This document shows, piece by piece, positions 14,201-14,345 of a DNA stretch of 14,345 nucleotides (position 1 is the stretch's first letter; each line of letters starts with the position of its first letter). The notes beneath the pieces are model-generated. The model saw only the letters and a list, made by a program, of their open reading frames with translations. It did not search any database and had not been told where the DNA came from. Source of the DNA: an uncultured Gemmatimonadota bacterium (GTDB lineage Bacteria; Gemmatimonadota; Gemmatimonadetes; Gemmatimonadales; GWC2-71-9); contig CAMPKP010000083.1 in NCBI GenBank assembly GCA_946887295.1, positions 1 to 14,345 of the forward strand. The letters run 5' to 3'. The translations under genes were made by a program, and so were the position numbers.

Positions 14201-14345
14201 CCCTTGGGACAGAGACAGCCTTCGTTGTGGGGGCTGCGCGGGTCGCCCTCGATGTTCACGATCTCATTGCCGATCGTGCGGACGACGGTGGCGCAGCCCA
14301 CGGCGCAGTAGGGGCACACGCTGGGCGTGGACTTCGCGTCCTGAA
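11233..14345 (-). CDS. fdhA: Selenocysteine formate dehydrogenase catalytic subunit (5' end cut), in-frame UGA at 13897-13899
   Basis: The molybdenum/tungsten bis-MGD catalytic subunit oxidising formate to CO2, FdnG/FdoG type. About 1036 residues lie in the window; the start and presumed Tat signal lie outside. The N-terminal [4Fe-4S] site is CPYCAVGC followed by CLCPKG. At in-window residue 149 a TGA stands in ENQARI-U-H, exactly where E. coli FdnG has its active-site Sec followed by His, and a SECIS hairpin follows. Further on, SNMAECHPVAFRWPMKAKVD, DPRFTRTSA, APIRAGSDIAFLGGLI and HPRCVFQIVKRHFSRYTPEM are classic. The cofactor-binding C-terminal domain is complete, ending GKAFVCNVEKA. Residues of about 13290-13400 hold a less conserved, basic insertion. 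The gene should not be split at the TGA. Expression needs selA, selB, selC and selD elsewhere in the genome. Confidence 0.95.
13868..13899 (-). promoter_or_regulatory. Bacterial SECIS element with the recoded UGA
   Basis: In the transcript direction, UGA (13899-13897) is followed by 18 bases and then the loop GGUCU (13878-13874). The loop is closed by a perfect 6-bp stem, GUCCCC (13884-13879) with GGGGAC (13873-13868). E. coli fdhF, as I recall it, has the same GGUCU loop bound by SelB and the same 18-base distance from its UGA. The UGA is preceded by codons for ENQARI and followed by CAC (His), as in known formate dehydrogenases. It lies entirely inside the coding frame. Confidence 0.92.

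Noticed and set aside
1..14345. CRISPR arrays, insertion sequences, integrases, attachment sites, tRNA or rRNA genes
   Set aside because: No regularly spaced long repeats, transposase or integrase motifs, or RNA gene signatures were seen on reading both strands.

Overview
This is a GC-rich bacterial chromosome segment carrying respiratory and stress-defence genes. It probably comes from an environmental soil or sediment lineage. The partial gene at the left edge is an FtsX/MacB-type permease of the kind that is abundant in Acidobacteriota and Gemmatimonadota. Together with the many lipoproteins and the Sec-type formate dehydrogenase this points to that part of the tree, but the phylum is an inference. 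I see no tRNA, rRNA, insertion sequence, CRISPR array or phage gene.

Left part (1-3461): the 3' end of an ABC transporter permease; a small SpoIIAA-like protein; then a divergent pair. On the minus strand lies a winged-helix regulator with a cysteine-rich, SufR-like tail. On the plus strand lies a folE (GTP cyclohydrolase I) and Crp/Fnr-family regulator operon. The two share a 132-bp AT-rich promoter region holding a good sigma70-type promoter and an imperfect 17-bp dyad.

Middle (3462-8042, all plus strand): an envelope and redox-stress block. It holds a di-heme c-type cytochrome lipoprotein (peroxidase/MauG-like C-terminus) that ends in a strong terminator hairpin, a DUF4142 ferritin-like lipoprotein translationally coupled to a type I copper cupredoxin lipoprotein, then Dps overlapping a cytoplasmic YceI-like protein, and finally an unusual fusion of a CBS pair to a ribosome-hibernation (HPF/RaiA) domain. 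The dps leader has two striking elements: three tandem 11-bp units of the kind bound by OmpR/PhoB-type response regulators, and a perfect 7-bp inverted repeat just before the ribosome binding site.

Right part (8039-14345, all minus strand): a tightly overlapping formate dehydrogenase operon. In transcription order it encodes a selenocysteine-containing molybdo/tungsto-enzyme catalytic subunit (5' end outside the window, in-frame UGA with a clear SECIS hairpin), a four-cluster ferredoxin-like subunit with a C-terminal membrane anchor, an NrfD-type membrane subunit, a small lipoprotein, the maturation factor FdhE, and a 127-residue protein of unknown function. The parts suggest a membrane-bound formate dehydrogenase passing electrons to the quinone pool through NrfD. 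The last gene ends tail-to-tail with the CBS-HPF gene, the two stop codons sharing one CTAG.

The most noteworthy items are the selenocysteine recoding (easily misread as a broken gene), the CBS-HPF fusion, the 11-bp iterated operator-like array before dps, and the two unknown proteins in the formate dehydrogenase operon.
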